The notes: generated by a model not told the origin, from the letters alone. Shown: positions 8,946 to 17,163, numbered from the stretch's first letter. The stretch is DNA of 64,000 nt from Dehalogenimonas lykanthroporepellens BL-DC-9 (GCA_000143165.1 CP002084.1:682001-746000); one strand, 5' to 3'. Translations and numbers: made by a program.

Positions 8946-9905
8946 CTACTTGAAAAGGTCAGGGTGAAGCCTCTTTGCCAGTTCTTCGAGAGCATCGACT
9001 ATCCTCGGCCCCGGTCGCCCCACCTCGTCGGATATTACACCGAATATCGTCCCGCTTTGTCTGGCGTCCGTCTGTGCCAGTAACGGTTCAGTTTGAGCAT
9101 ATATCAGGGGGCCGTCCTCGCCCGTTCCCATACCTATCTGAGCAATGATCGCCTGGGGATTCTTTCCGATGACCGTTTCCAGGCTCAGCTTGGGATATTT
9201 TTCTTCGATGTCACCAGCTATGTTGGAACCGCCGGCCGCTTCAATGAGGCTATGAATAAAGGAGGTAGAACCGATACTCTGCAAAGGATCGTGCCACACA
9301 ATATAAAAGGTCCTGGTTCGCTGTTCCTGACGGAGTGTCGTGGTTTTGCTGGTAACCGCGTCAATTCTTTCATTGAATCCTTTAACCAGAGGTTGAGCAA
9401 CATGATTAACATTAGATACTTTCCCAACCAACTCTATAGCCTGGATGACTTCATAAATATCATCGGGGCTGATCGCCACTACAATTAGGCCCATACTTTC
9501 CAGTTGAGGGATAGCCTTACCGGAATGTATATTTGCCGCAAAAATGACATCCGGCTGTGCATTTGTAATGAGTTCGGCATCTACGGTGGAGAACCCGCCG
9601 ACTTTAGGCTTGTCCAGCGCCGCCTCGGGGTAATTACAATAGGTCGTTACCCCGACCAAACGCTCCTGGAGCCGCAGAGAATAAATGATTTCCGTATTGC
9701 TGGGAGCCAGTGAAATTATTCTTTGAGGTTCACTTTTAATGGTGACAACACGTCCCAGCTGGTCGGTGATGGTCAATGGATAAGTCGTTTCGGGCACCAA
9801 ATCCTCGATAGCTGTCTGTTCCTGCTGGCACCCGGACAATACCCCCGCCAGTACCGTCACTGAAACCAGTGTTGTTGAAATCACCGCCTGATTTAACTTA
9901 AACAT
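8946..9905 (-). CDS. btuF: corrinoid ABC transporter substrate-binding lipoprotein (copy 1)
   Basis: 319 residues with a signal peptide and lipobox LSGC (Cys26), then a class III periplasmic-binding fold: PQRIISLAPSNTEIIYSLG-like segment, LVGVTTYCNYP and PDVIFAAN. In a monoderm it would be anchored to the outer face of the membrane and deliver corrinoid to the permease. It is homologous to the adjacent copy 2 throughout but clearly diverged. Confidence 0.9.
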   Translation of the reverse strand: MFKLNQAVISTTLVSVTVLAGVLSGCQQEQTAIEDLVPETTYPLTITDQLGRVVTIKSEPQRIISLAPSNTEIIYSLRLQERLVGVTTYCNYPEAALDKPKVGGFSTVDAELITNAQPDVIFAANIHSGKAIPQLESMGLIVVAISPDDIYEVIQAIELVGKVSNVNHVAQPLVKGFNERIDAVTSKTTTLRQEQRTRTFYIVWHDPLQSIGSTSFIHSLIEAAGGSNIAGDIEEKYPKLSLETVIGKNPQAIIAQIGMGTGEDGPLIYAQTEPLLAQTDARQSGTIFGVISDEVGRPGPRIVDALEELAKRLHPDLFK

Positions 9906-9950
9906 TTAATTCCTGTCCCACCCTAAAGAATTGATTTGAACTACCGCCAA

Positions 9951-10892
9951 CTATTCGAATAAATCCGGGTGCAGTATCTTGGCCATCTCCTCGAGTCCCT
10001 CTATCAACCGCGGGCCTGGTCGGCCGGTGAGGTCATCGTTCATGCCGAAGATATCACCATTTATTCTGGCTGTGGTAGTCTCGAGTCTCTCGTCACCGAG
10101 TGCAAACTGGTAGGCAAAATCGCCCATCGTTTCGCTGGCGGAAGCCAGAATCACCTGAGGGTCCCGGTCTATCAATTCCTCCAGCTGAACTGCCGACCCC
10201 TCGTTCTCAGCGAATATATTGATACCCCCGGCCGCTTCTATAAGCGCCGAGCCAAGTGAATGCCCGCCGTGGACAAAAATCGGGTCATGCCAGATCATAT
10301 ACACGGTTCGCGGCTTTTGTGCCTCGGACAGACCATCGGTTTTATCTGTAACCGCTTTTACTCTAGCCTGCATATCGGTAATGATATCGTTGGCTTTATC
10401 CGTTGTGTCGGTCACTTGCCCGATCATCTCTATCGTGTCATAAACTTCCTGAAAACTACCGATACTGGTGCCTTTGACTACCACAACCGGTTTCCCTGGC
10501 AGGACGTTTTCCAATTGATCGACTACATCGGGTACCGCCGAGATATCGACCAGAATAAGGTCTGGATTCAAGCCGACGATGGCTTCGTAATTCACTGCGA
10601 ACAGGTTACCCACTTTGTCCACATCCAAAGCCGCTACGGGGTAGTCGGAGTAGTCATCGACCCCGACCAGTTTGTCGCCAACCCCCAGAGCATAGAGTAT
10701 CTCGGTATGACTGGGAACCAGCGAGATTATTCGCTGCGGCTCGCCATTAATAGTTACCTTCCGGCCCGCATGGTCAGTCAAGCTCAATGGTTCATTATTA
10801 TTATCTGGACTACATCCCCAACCTCCGAACATCAGGGCAACTCCCAACAGCAACGCCACAAACAGTTTTCCAGTAGGTAACAACCTCTTCAC
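9951..10892 (-). CDS. btuF: corrinoid ABC transporter substrate-binding lipoprotein (copy 2)
   Basis: 313 residues, GTG start, signal peptide with a weaker lipobox ending in Cys27. It has the same fold as the next gene, with PQRIISLVPSHTEILYALG and LVGVDDYSDYP. It is the promoter-proximal gene of the corrinoid operon. Two tandem binding proteins for one permease suggest different corrinoid ligands, for example cobalamin and cobinamide, which is an inference. Confidence 0.9.
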   Translation of the reverse strand: MKRLLPTGKLFVALLLGVALMFGGWGCSPDNNNEPLSLTDHAGRKVTINGEPQRIISLVPSHTEILYALGVGDKLVGVDDYSDYPVAALDVDKVGNLFAVNYEAIVGLNPDLILVDISAVPDVVDQLENVLPGKPVVVVKGTSIGSFQEVYDTIEMIGQVTDTTDKANDIITDMQARVKAVTDKTDGLSEAQKPRTVYMIWHDPIFVHGGHSLGSALIEAAGGINIFAENEGSAVQLEELIDRDPQVILASASETMGDFAYQFALGDERLETTTARINGDIFGMNDDLTGRPGPRLIEGLEEMAKILHPDLFE

Positions 10893-10944
10893 TGTTTCGT
10901 TTCCCCCTTGGTAATCAAGTATTCTTTAGTTTATTTAGGTCGAC

Positions 10945-10964
10945 TTGCGTATTATATAACGCAA
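10945..10964. promoter_or_regulatory. palindromic operator candidate over the -10 box
   Basis: TTGCGT (10945-10950) and ACGCAA (10959-10964) form a perfect inverted repeat with an 8-base AT spacer that contains the -10 element and start point of the corrinoid promoter. The geometry fits a dimeric helix-turn-helix repressor that blocks polymerase. The regulator is not identifiable from the window. Confidence 0.55.
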
Positions 10965-10981
10965 ATATGGCATGGTGTCAA
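10951..10981 (-). promoter_or_regulatory. sigma-70-type promoter of the corrinoid operon
   Basis: On the minus strand a perfect TTGACA (10981-10976) is followed after 17 bases by TATATA (10958-10953), or after 19 by TATAAT (10956-10951). Transcription would start near 10945, leaving a leader of about 50 nt before the GTG of the first gene. That is too short for a cobalamin riboswitch. Confidence 0.75.
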
Positions 10982-10996
10982 ATGTTAACCTGGAAA

Positions 10997-12775
10997 TTAG
11001 TGTCGCATGAAATATGCTTTTACCAACTCGATACCGGTATCGCCAGTACACAGGGGTTGTAGCTCACGACTGTCGTCGCGATATACGGTTATCCCCTTCA
11101 AGCCGGATTCATAAGCCATCCGAAATACAGATGCTAACTCTTCTCTGGTCGCCTGCCGGGCAAAGTTCACGGTTTTGGACACGGCATTGTCGGTAAATTC
11201 CTGGAAAGCCGCCTGTATTTTAACATGCCACTCGGGAGATACCTGGTGAGCGGTAACGAAGATTTTCCTGATTTCCTCCGGCACGTCGTGCTGATCATGC
11301 AGATGATTGCATTTCACCAGTCTGGCCAGTAACTCTTCCGAATAAACACCGGCGTCTTTGACAGCTTTTTCAAAATGAGGATTAACTTCCAGCAGGTTTT
11401 CCCCATCGAGTATGTTTCTGACAAATACCCCGGCAAATACCGGTTCAATACCGGAGGAACATCCGGCTATTATCGAAAGCGTCCCTGTAGGCGCCACGGT
11501 AGTACAGGCGGCGTTGCGCATCGGCTCCAGACCTTCCCGATCGTAGATACTACCCTTAAAGGCCGGGAACGGGCCTCTTTCTCTGGCCAACAGGCGTGAA
11601 GTTCTGTGGGCTTCATCTTTTATAAAGCGCATGACCTCCCTAGCTATCTTGACCGCGGATTCGGAGTTGTATGGGATACCCATCTGATAGAGCATATCAG
11701 CGAAACCCATAACCCCGAGGCCGATTTTTCTGGTGCGTTTGGTCATTTCTTCAATTCTGGAAATAGGGAATTTATTGACATCGATGACGTTGTCCAGGAA
11801 TCTGACAGCCAGCGATACTACGTCTTTGAGAGTATCGAAATCGACTACCGTCCGGTTATTATCGAGCTTAACCATTTTAGCCAGATTTATGGATCCCAGA
11901 TTGCAGGATTCATACGGCAACAGAGTCTGCTCTCCGCAACCGCTGATAATCTCGATCCGGCCTAGGTGAGGCGTAGGATTAGCCCTGTTGATCTGGTCGA
12001 TAAAAACAAACCCAGGATCGCCGGTTGACCACGCCTGATCAACTATCCGGTCGAAAACGGCGCCGGCATTCAGCCAGCCGGTAATCTGACCGTTCCTGGG
12101 GTAGATCAAGGGATAATCCTGCCCAGTTTTCACTCGGCGCATGAAGTCATCGGTTACTGCCACCGATATATAAAAATTGGTGAGAGACAGCGGATCGGCT
12201 TTGGCTTTGATGAAGTCCATGATGTCCGGGTGGTCTACCGGCAACACTACCGAATTACATCCACGCCGGATACCTCCCTGCCGAACGTAATCCGCCGCCT
12301 TTGAAAAAACATCAATCAGCGCAACCGGACCGGTAGCGGCATCAGCCCGTCCATCGACATCATCGCCGACAGGACGAACGTGAGCAAAGGAAAAACCTGT
12401 GCCTCCCCCGCTTTTGTGTATTTGCGCCGTGTATTTTACTGCTTCGAATATGGCTTCGATGGAGTCTTCGACCGGTAGCACGAAACAAGCAGATAATTGG
12501 CCGCTGGTGGTACCGGCATTCAGCAGTGTCGGTGAATTTGGCAGAAAAAGAAGTCCGCTCATAATTCGGTAAAACTCGTCGGCGATATAACGGACGCTGG
12601 TATCCGAAGCGTATTTTCTTTCAGCCGACGCAACCGCATCGGCTACCCTTCGAAACAATTCTGCCGGTGTTTCGACCACTTCCCCCCGACTGTCCCGGCG
12701 CAGGTAGCGCTTTTCCAAAACTCGGAGCGCGTTCGGGGTAAGATTAAGAAGGCTGTCAGACACGCTCTGGGGCAT
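10997..12775 (-). CDS. nrdJ: class II (adenosylcobalamin-dependent) ribonucleoside-diphosphate reductase
   Basis: 592 residues. Recognised by PNSPTLLNAG (79-88), LSACFVLPVEDS (Cys97 of the redox pair), ESCNLGSINLAK (Cys291) and the C-terminal barrel motif APTGTLS. It makes deoxynucleotides using an adenosylcobalamin radical, fitting the corrinoid operon next door. Two oddities: the thiyl-radical loop reads SGCGEQ (278-283) where the family normally has NPCGEQ, and the short tail has one Cys (QPLC) instead of the usual CxxC pair that re-reduces the active site. The start ATG overlaps the stop of the radical SAM gene (TAATG). Confidence 0.88.
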   Translation of the reverse strand: MPQSVSDSLLNLTPNALRVLEKRYLRRDSRGEVVETPAELFRRVADAVASAERKYASDTSVRYIADEFYRIMSGLLFLPNSPTLLNAGTTSGQLSACFVLPVEDSIEAIFEAVKYTAQIHKSGGGTGFSFAHVRPVGDDVDGRADAATGPVALIDVFSKAADYVRQGGIRRGCNSVVLPVDHPDIMDFIKAKADPLSLTNFYISVAVTDDFMRRVKTGQDYPLIYPRNGQITGWLNAGAVFDRIVDQAWSTGDPGFVFIDQINRANPTPHLGRIEIISGCGEQTLLPYESCNLGSINLAKMVKLDNNRTVVDFDTLKDVVSLAVRFLDNVIDVNKFPISRIEEMTKRTRKIGLGVMGFADMLYQMGIPYNSESAVKIAREVMRFIKDEAHRTSRLLARERGPFPAFKGSIYDREGLEPMRNAACTTVAPTGTLSIIAGCSSGIEPVFAGVFVRNILDGENLLEVNPHFEKAVKDAGVYSEELLARLVKCNHLHDQHDVPEEIRKIFVTAHQVSPEWHVKIQAAFQEFTDNAVSKTVNFARQATREELASVFRMAYESGLKGITVYRDDSRELQPLCTGDTGIELVKAYFMRH

Positions 12776-13518
12776 TAATAGACCCTCACCGCCTTGTCGC
12801 CGATGCGCTTCATGTCCAGAGTGAGAATCGTAACGTTGTTGACATGCTTCCGGGCTCGTTCCGCCGCCTCTTCTACTTCCTGATTATTAGCCGCCCGCCA
12901 TGGGCATTCCGGCACCGGGAAATAGGCGTCTATTCTGAATGGCGTCTCCGGATTTACCGTGGCCACAAATTCAGCGACTTTCTCAATTTCATCACCTTCA
13001 ATAAGCTCGGGAATCAATACAACCTCAGCGTGCAGATTTATACCGGTTTCGGCAATTTCACGGAAATGCCTCAACGCTGATTTATTGGACCGTCCGGTAT
13101 ATTCCCGGTACAAATCCTCCGAAAATGCTTTCAAACTGAATATCACCTGGTCGATATCCTTCAAGTCGGGCATCACGATACCATTGGTTAACAGTATATT
13201 GTAAGATTTCCATCTGTCGTGAAGCTCTTTTGCCAACCTGGGTAGTTCAGGGTCTAGAGCGGCTTCAGTCCCCATGAATACCGCGAATTTTATCTCCAGC
13301 GGCTCCAGATATGCGATGACCTCATCGTAGGTTAGAAATTTGTCCGGTGGTTCCTGCCGTTGTCGGTTCTTGATATCGTCCAGGGCGTCATCATACAGTC
13401 CGAAATCAAAAAGTTCCCAGTTGGTGTAACAGGCCTGGCAATCCAGGGTGCATTTAGTCCAGACATGGATATCTACTGAACCGTAAGACGGCTCATAGGC
13501 AATATGGTAGACCTTCAA
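12775..13518 (-). CDS. radical SAM protein coupled to the class II reductase
   Basis: 247 residues. Cx3Cx2C at Cys23, Cys27 and Cys30 (KCTLDCQAC) marks a SAM-binding [4Fe-4S] cluster, and FMGTEAALDPEL fits the following strand. No extra C-terminal cluster is evident. It resembles small activase-like radical SAM proteins such as NrdG, but the RNR partner is class II, which needs no activase. TTG start with AAGGAG upstream. The overlapping stop/start with nrdJ implies linked synthesis. Its reaction is unknown. Confidence 0.8.
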   Translation of the reverse strand: MKVYHIAYEPSYGSVDIHVWTKCTLDCQACYTNWELFDFGLYDDALDDIKNRQRQEPPDKFLTYDEVIAYLEPLEIKFAVFMGTEAALDPELPRLAKELHDRWKSYNILLTNGIVMPDLKDIDQVIFSLKAFSEDLYREYTGRSNKSALRHFREIAETGINLHAEVVLIPELIEGDEIEKVAEFVATVNPETPFRIDAYFPVPECPWRAANNQEVEEAAERARKHVNNVTILTLDMKRIGDKAVRVY

Positions 13519-13560
13519 CGGCGTACTCCTTGAGCAAGTAATCTATTATCGTTATCGTTA

Positions 13561-13568
13561 TTCCCACC
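13561..13568. repeat. target-site duplication, left copy
   Basis: TTCCCACC occurs immediately outside the left end of the IS element and again at 14943-14950. The match extends by AG on both sides (10 identical bases), but eight is the usual duplication size for the family. Confidence 0.8.
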
Positions 13569-13570
13569 AG

Positions 13571-13597
13571 TAGAATCCCCGTACGTGGTGTAAATTC
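13571..13597 (+). repeat. left terminal inverted repeat of the IS256 element
   Basis: TAGAATCCCCGTAC followed by GTGGTGTAAATTC. The last 13 bases match the right end exactly and about 8 of the first 14 match in register. Confidence 0.75.
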
Positions 13598-13676
13598 CTG
13601 GAATTGAAAAAGCAGGCCATTGTGTGGTTTCTTGAAAGAAAATAACAACAAAGACTTTCAGGAGGTAACCACAACA

Positions 13677-14890
13677 ATGGCCAAAGACAGGATGACACTT
13701 TTGGAACTGCTACGCAAGTCAGGGAGTGACGGTGATCTTGATTTTCTGAGAGAAGGGGTGAAGATGCTGGCCGAAGCGGTCATGGAGCTTGAGGTTAAGC
13801 AGAAGACCGGAGCTGAGAAACATGAGCGCAGTAACGGTCGTTTAACCTACCGTAACGGCTACCGGGGGCGTATCTGGGACACCCGGGCCGGCACGATACC
13901 CTTGGCGATTCCCCGGTTGCGGGACGGCAGTTATTTCCCAGCTTACTCGAGCCCCGGCGCCGGGCGGAACAGTGCCTTGCTGGCGGTAATCCAGGAAGCC
14001 TATGTATTGGGCATCAGCACCCGCAAGGTGGAATCTCTGGTTCAGTCACTGGGGCTTAACGGGGTCAGTAAGAGCGAGGTATCGCGAATATGCGGGGCTC
14101 TGGACGATGAAGTGGAACGATGGCGCCACCGGCCTTTGTTATGGCGTTATCCCTATCTGTGGCTGGATGCGACCTACGTCAAGGTCAGGGATTCAGGGCG
14201 GGTGGTCAGTCAGGCGGTAATTATCGCCTACGGCGTCCGGGAAACCGGAGAACGCGAGATCATCGGGCTTGAGGTCGGCCCCAGTGAAGACGGTGTATTC
14301 TGGAAAGAGTTTCTGCGGGGGTTGGTCAGCCGTGGTTTGAGCGGGTGATGCTGGTAATCAGTGATGCTCATCTGGGACTGAAGGAAGCCATCAGCACGGT
14401 ACTCACCGGGGTATCGTGGCAACGCTGCCGGGTGCACTTCATGCGCAATGCGCTGGCCAGAGTGCCGCGGGGCGCCCAGGCTATGGTATCTGCCGCTATC
14501 CGGACCATCTTCGCTCAACCTGACCGCGACAGCGCTTACAGCCAGCTCCGCCGGGTAGCCGATAACCTCAGACTCCGATTCGGTCCTGTGGCCGACCAAT
14601 TGGAAGAGGCAGAACCGGATATCCTGGCCTATACCGCCTTCCCCCGGGAACACTGGCGGCAACTGTACTCTACCAATCCCCTGGAGAGACTGAACAAGGA
14701 AATCAAGCGCCGCAGTAATGTGGTCGGCATCTTTCCCAACAGCCAATCGGTAATCAGGCTGATTGGGGCGGTGTTAATGGAACAGCAGGACGAGTGGGAG
14801 GTCGGACGACGCTACTTTTCTTTGGATTCGATGAAGAAAACGCTGGAAGGGGCGCAGGAGGAACCCCTGATCATGGCTTTACCAGCTTGA
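13677..14890 (+). pseudogene. IS256-family (Mutator-type) transposase, frameshifted
   Basis: Two overlapping frames make one transposase of about 404 residues. The first (ATG 13677 to stop 14348; GGAGG upstream at 13661-13665) has the first catalytic Asp in LWLDATYVKVR. The second (from about 14345 to 14890) has the second Asp in LVISDAHLGLKEA and the Glu region NPLERLNKEIKRRSNVVG. The break is at GAGCGGGTGATG: with one more G the protein would read GLSGVMLVISDAH without a gap. IS256 transposases are normally one ORF, so this is a 1-base deletion in a G-run or a sequencing error. There is no A-rich slippery site to suggest programmed frameshifting. Confidence 0.88.
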
Positions 14891-14913
14891 TTATTCGGGA
14901 AACCACCAATGAT

Positions 14914-14940
14914 GAATTTACACCACTTGACGGGACACTA
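14914..14940 (-). repeat. right terminal inverted repeat of the IS256 element
   Basis: Reverse-complemented it reads TAGTGTCCCGTCAA then GTGGTGTAAATTC, matching the left end. A TTCCCACC target duplication follows two bases later. Confidence 0.75.
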
Positions 14941-14942
14941 CC

Positions 14943-14950
14943 TTCCCACC
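14943..14950. repeat. target-site duplication, right copy
   Basis: TTCCCACC, the second copy of the sequence at 13561-13568, directly abutting the right IS end. Confidence 0.8.
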
Positions 14951-15041
14951 AGGAACGATCAGTCACATTAAAACAGCAAAGGAATTATATCACAAGTTAC
15001 ACATATTAACATACCGACCGATCCCCCTGAGGCATATCCTT

Positions 15042-15069
15042 TTGAATATACATATTCATAATCTATAAT
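15042..15069 (+). promoter_or_regulatory. ccdA promoter, likely leaderless transcript
   Basis: TTGAAT (15042-15047), a 16-base spacer and a perfect TATAAT (15064-15069). The expected start point, 6-7 bases after the -10, falls on the ATG of ccdA at 15076, and no Shine-Dalgarno can fit between. Confidence 0.65.
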
Positions 15070-15075
15070 GTCCTT

Positions 15076-15774
15076 ATGGATGAGCCCAATCTGCTGATCG
15101 CTTTTGGCGGTGGAATACTGGCCTTCTTTTCTCCCTGCGTTCTCCCCATGATGCCGATATACCTGGCTTCCCTGGTCGGCCCGGAATTTCTTAATACAAC
15201 TGCCAACCCCTCTTCGTCCACTATGTCACGGCACACTGCCAAACATGCCCTGGCCTTTATTTCCGGCTTCAGTCTTATCTTTACCTCTGTGGGTTTTATC
15301 GCCGGCGTGACCGGCACGTTGATCGACCCGGAACACATCGCAGTCAGGCTGGTTACCGGAGCTGTCCTGATAATCTTCGGCGGCACGATGTTGGTCGGGC
15401 TTCTCTGGCCAAAGTTCAGTTTTGAGAAGCGACTTCCATTACCCGCACGTGTCCACGGCCGCTTGAGGTCCTTTACCACCGGCGCGGTGTTCACCCTGGC
15501 TTGGACTCCTTGCGTTACCCCTATTCTTGGAGGCATATTGACATTGGCGATTCTGGGTCAGAATATAGCCAACGCCACGTTGTTGTTATTCGTCTTTTCT
15601 TTAGGAATGGCGATACCTTTAATGACTATAGCCCTGGTCGCCGGCGCGGTTCTCCCGGTTATCCGACGATATCAACCGGTTCTTAACTGGGCTTATATTT
15701 TTGGTGGCATCGCCCTGCTGGTAACCGGTTTATTGATTCTTTTCGGATATTTGAATCTGATTTCGTCTGTCTAA
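15076..15774 (+). CDS. ccdA: cytochrome c biogenesis protein CcdA (thiol-disulfide transmembrane carrier)
   Basis: A 232-residue, six-helix membrane protein. One redox Cys is in FFSPCVLP (Cys21) and the other in AWTPCVTP (about 140), the pair that moves reducing equivalents from cytoplasmic thioredoxin across the membrane. The next gene, 10 bases on with AAAGGAGG before it, encodes an exported thioredoxin-like lipoprotein, the natural acceptor. No cytochrome c assembly genes are nearby, so the role may be general extracytoplasmic thiol reduction. Confidence 0.92.
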   Translation: MDEPNLLIAFGGGILAFFSPCVLPMMPIYLASLVGPEFLNTTANPSSSTMSRHTAKHALAFISGFSLIFTSVGFIAGVTGTLIDPEHIAVRLVTGAVLIIFGGTMLVGLLWPKFSFEKRLPLPARVHGRLRSFTTGAVFTLAWTPCVTPILGGILTLAILGQNIANATLLLFVFSLGMAIPLMTIALVAGAVLPVIRRYQPVLNWAYIFGGIALLVTGLLILFGYLNLISSV

Positions 15775-15784
15775 AGGAGGAACC

Positions 15785-16267
15785 ATGCATATAGGCCGAA
15801 TCATGCTGACAATCATTCTGTTCTCATTACTCACCTTAACGTTCACCGGTTGCAATGATGGATTGATAGGAAGTGAAGCCCCAAAATTTACTTTACCCGA
15901 CACGCAAGGTAAACAGGTATCTTCGAGTTTACCAGACGCTACTCCCACCTTGCTAAATTTCTGGCAGATGAACTGCCCGGAATGTATCGAGGAGATGCCT
16001 TACATTCAGGCTCTTCACCAGAACAGCGAAAAGAATATTCGTATCCTGGCTGTCAACCTTGGAGATTCAACCGCTTCCGTATCTTCTTTCATGAACGACA
16101 ACGGATACTCGTTTCAGGTGCTTTTCGACAATTTCGGTGTAGTCGCCGGTCATTACGGCATCCGATTTACGCCGACTAGCTACCTTGTGGATACAAACGG
16201 CAGAATCGCCGATGTTCGAATCGGGCCTTTCGCCGATATGGATGACCTGTACCAATTTATCGAATGA
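15785..16267 (+). CDS. TlpA/ResA-like thiol-disulfide lipoprotein
   Basis: 160 residues with a signal peptide and lipobox ending in Cys23 (TFTGC), then a thioredoxin fold with CPEC at 64-67 (FWQMNCPEC) and the cis-Pro loop FTPTSYLVD. Membrane-anchored on the outside, it would accept electrons from CcdA and reduce or isomerise exported disulfides. It forms a two-gene operon with ccdA. Confidence 0.9.
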   Translation: MHIGRIMLTIILFSLLTLTFTGCNDGLIGSEAPKFTLPDTQGKQVSSSLPDATPTLLNFWQMNCPECIEEMPYIQALHQNSEKNIRILAVNLGDSTASVSSFMNDNGYSFQVLFDNFGVVAGHYGIRFTPTSYLVDTNGRIADVRIGPFADMDDLYQFIE

Positions 16268-16307
16268 CCACCGCCGTCGAAAAGGGGAACAGGATACGCA
16301 GGTGATG

Positions 16308-16313
16308 TATAAT
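16308..16313 (+). promoter_or_regulatory. possible -10 element for the Cys-rich small gene
   Basis: A perfect TATAAT about 45 bases before the next ATG. No convincing -35 lies 16-18 bases upstream, so this is tentative. Confidence 0.3.
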
Positions 16314-16357
16314 ATACACGACAATCCGATTAAGTCATCTTAACGAAGAGGTTTTCT

Positions 16358-16669
16358 ATGTCCGAAGATATTTTGAATGAAGCCAATAATATTGCCCAAT
16401 GTCGCGAGTGCCCCTGGTATAAGTCATGCGCTACGCCGATGCGTTTTTCACCGGAAGACCTCCAGCGCCAGATGCAATCACAGCAAGGCGCGGGTTTCGG
16501 TGTACCGGAAGATGAGACCATGCAGAACATGATGGCCAATATGGCACAGGCGGTACAGAATTCCATGGTGGAAGCCTGTCCTGTTTTTATTCACCGTTTG
16601 AAAACGTCGCCGAAACTCGCCGAGCGCATCAAGAAGATTATGCAGAACTGGTCAGACGATTCGGTCTGA
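16358..16669 (+). CDS. uncharacterised Cys-containing small protein
   Basis: 103 residues, ATG with AGAGG upstream. Four cysteines: CRECPWYKSC (Cys15, 18, 24) near the start and ACPVF (Cys74). A Met/Gln-rich helical middle (about 35-72) separates them. The layout could bind zinc or an iron-sulfur cluster. I do not recognise the family. It is convergent with, and two bases from, the hydrogenase maturation protease gene, so it is not in that operon, though it may act with it. Confidence 0.75.
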   Translation: MSEDILNEANNIAQCRECPWYKSCATPMRFSPEDLQRQMQSQQGAGFGVPEDETMQNMMANMAQAVQNSMVEACPVFIHRLKTSPKLAERIKKIMQNWSDDSV

Positions 16670-16671
16670 TA

Positions 16672-17163
16672 TCAGCCGAAGTATTGTTTCTCAATGAAAT
16701 CGGCGGTTTCTGTTACGGCGGAAATAATAGCCTCGGACATTCCGCCAGTAACCATCTCTGGTATCTCAGTCGGTTGAGCGGCAATTATGGTGACTTTGAC
16801 ACCGGACTGATCCCGCAATTCCTGTAGCAGATTCAGGCTGGGCGCCAGATGAAGTGAAAAATCATGTTGCTTGATGGCGGGTACTTCATCCACTTTTACC
16901 TTGAATATTTCACCTGGTTCGCGTCCACAGTCAAGAGCATCGATAATCACCAGTTCATCAGGCCGGGCCTGGCTTAAAATCAGGTCGAACAGTATCTCCC
17001 TGACTCCGGTCCCCACATCCAATACCGCCGTGAATGACGGAACCCGGCCGCGGCGTTCCAGTTCCTCCGCCACGGCCGGGCCGAATCCATCATCCCCGAA
17101 CAGCGGATTACCCACTCCCAGTATCAGAAGCTTTTTGGTATAGTAATCCGGCAGAAATTCCAT
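16672..17163 (-). CDS. [NiFe]-hydrogenase maturation endopeptidase
   Basis: 163 residues of the HyaD/HycI/FrcD family: GVGNPLFGDDGFG near residues 17-27, DALDCG in the middle and a later HDFSLH. It clips the C-terminal peptide of the large subunit after Ni insertion. It directly follows the large-subunit gene and shares a base with it. Its target would be the 26-residue extension seen on that subunit. Confidence 0.93.
   Translation of the reverse strand: MEFLPDYYTKKLLILGVGNPLFGDDGFGPAVAEELERRGRVPSFTAVLDVGTGVREILFDLILSQARPDELVIIDALDCGREPGEIFKVKVDEVPAIKQHDFSLHLAPSLNLLQELRDQSGVKVTIIAAQPTEIPEMVTGGMSEAIISAVTETADFIEKQYFG

Larger units (their letters stand above)
13569..14942 (+). mobile_element. 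IS256-family insertion sequence, about 1.37 kb
   Basis: The element is bounded by an 8-bp target duplication and has imperfect terminal inverted repeats of about 27 bp whose inner 13 bp (GTGGTGTAAATTC) are identical. It contains a single Mutator-type transposase, broken by a frameshift. It sits in the gap between the radical SAM gene and ccdA and interrupts no recognisable gene. The intact duplication points to a recent insertion. Confidence 0.88.

Noticed and set aside
10893-10996. Cobalamin riboswitch before the corrinoid operon
   Set aside because: The leader is only about 50 nt and no B12-box-like sequence is visible; a covariance search would settle it.
13543-13562. Tandem TATCGT repeat left of the IS element
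   Set aside because: Only two copies plus a partial one; too short to call a functional repeat.
14336-14352. Programmed -1 frameshifting in the transposase
   Set aside because: No A-rich slippery heptamer, and IS256 transposases are normally single ORFs; a lost G in a G-run is simpler.
14228-14746. 172-codon open frame opposite the transposase
   Set aside because: Antisense shadow within the IS element with no ribosome site or domain.
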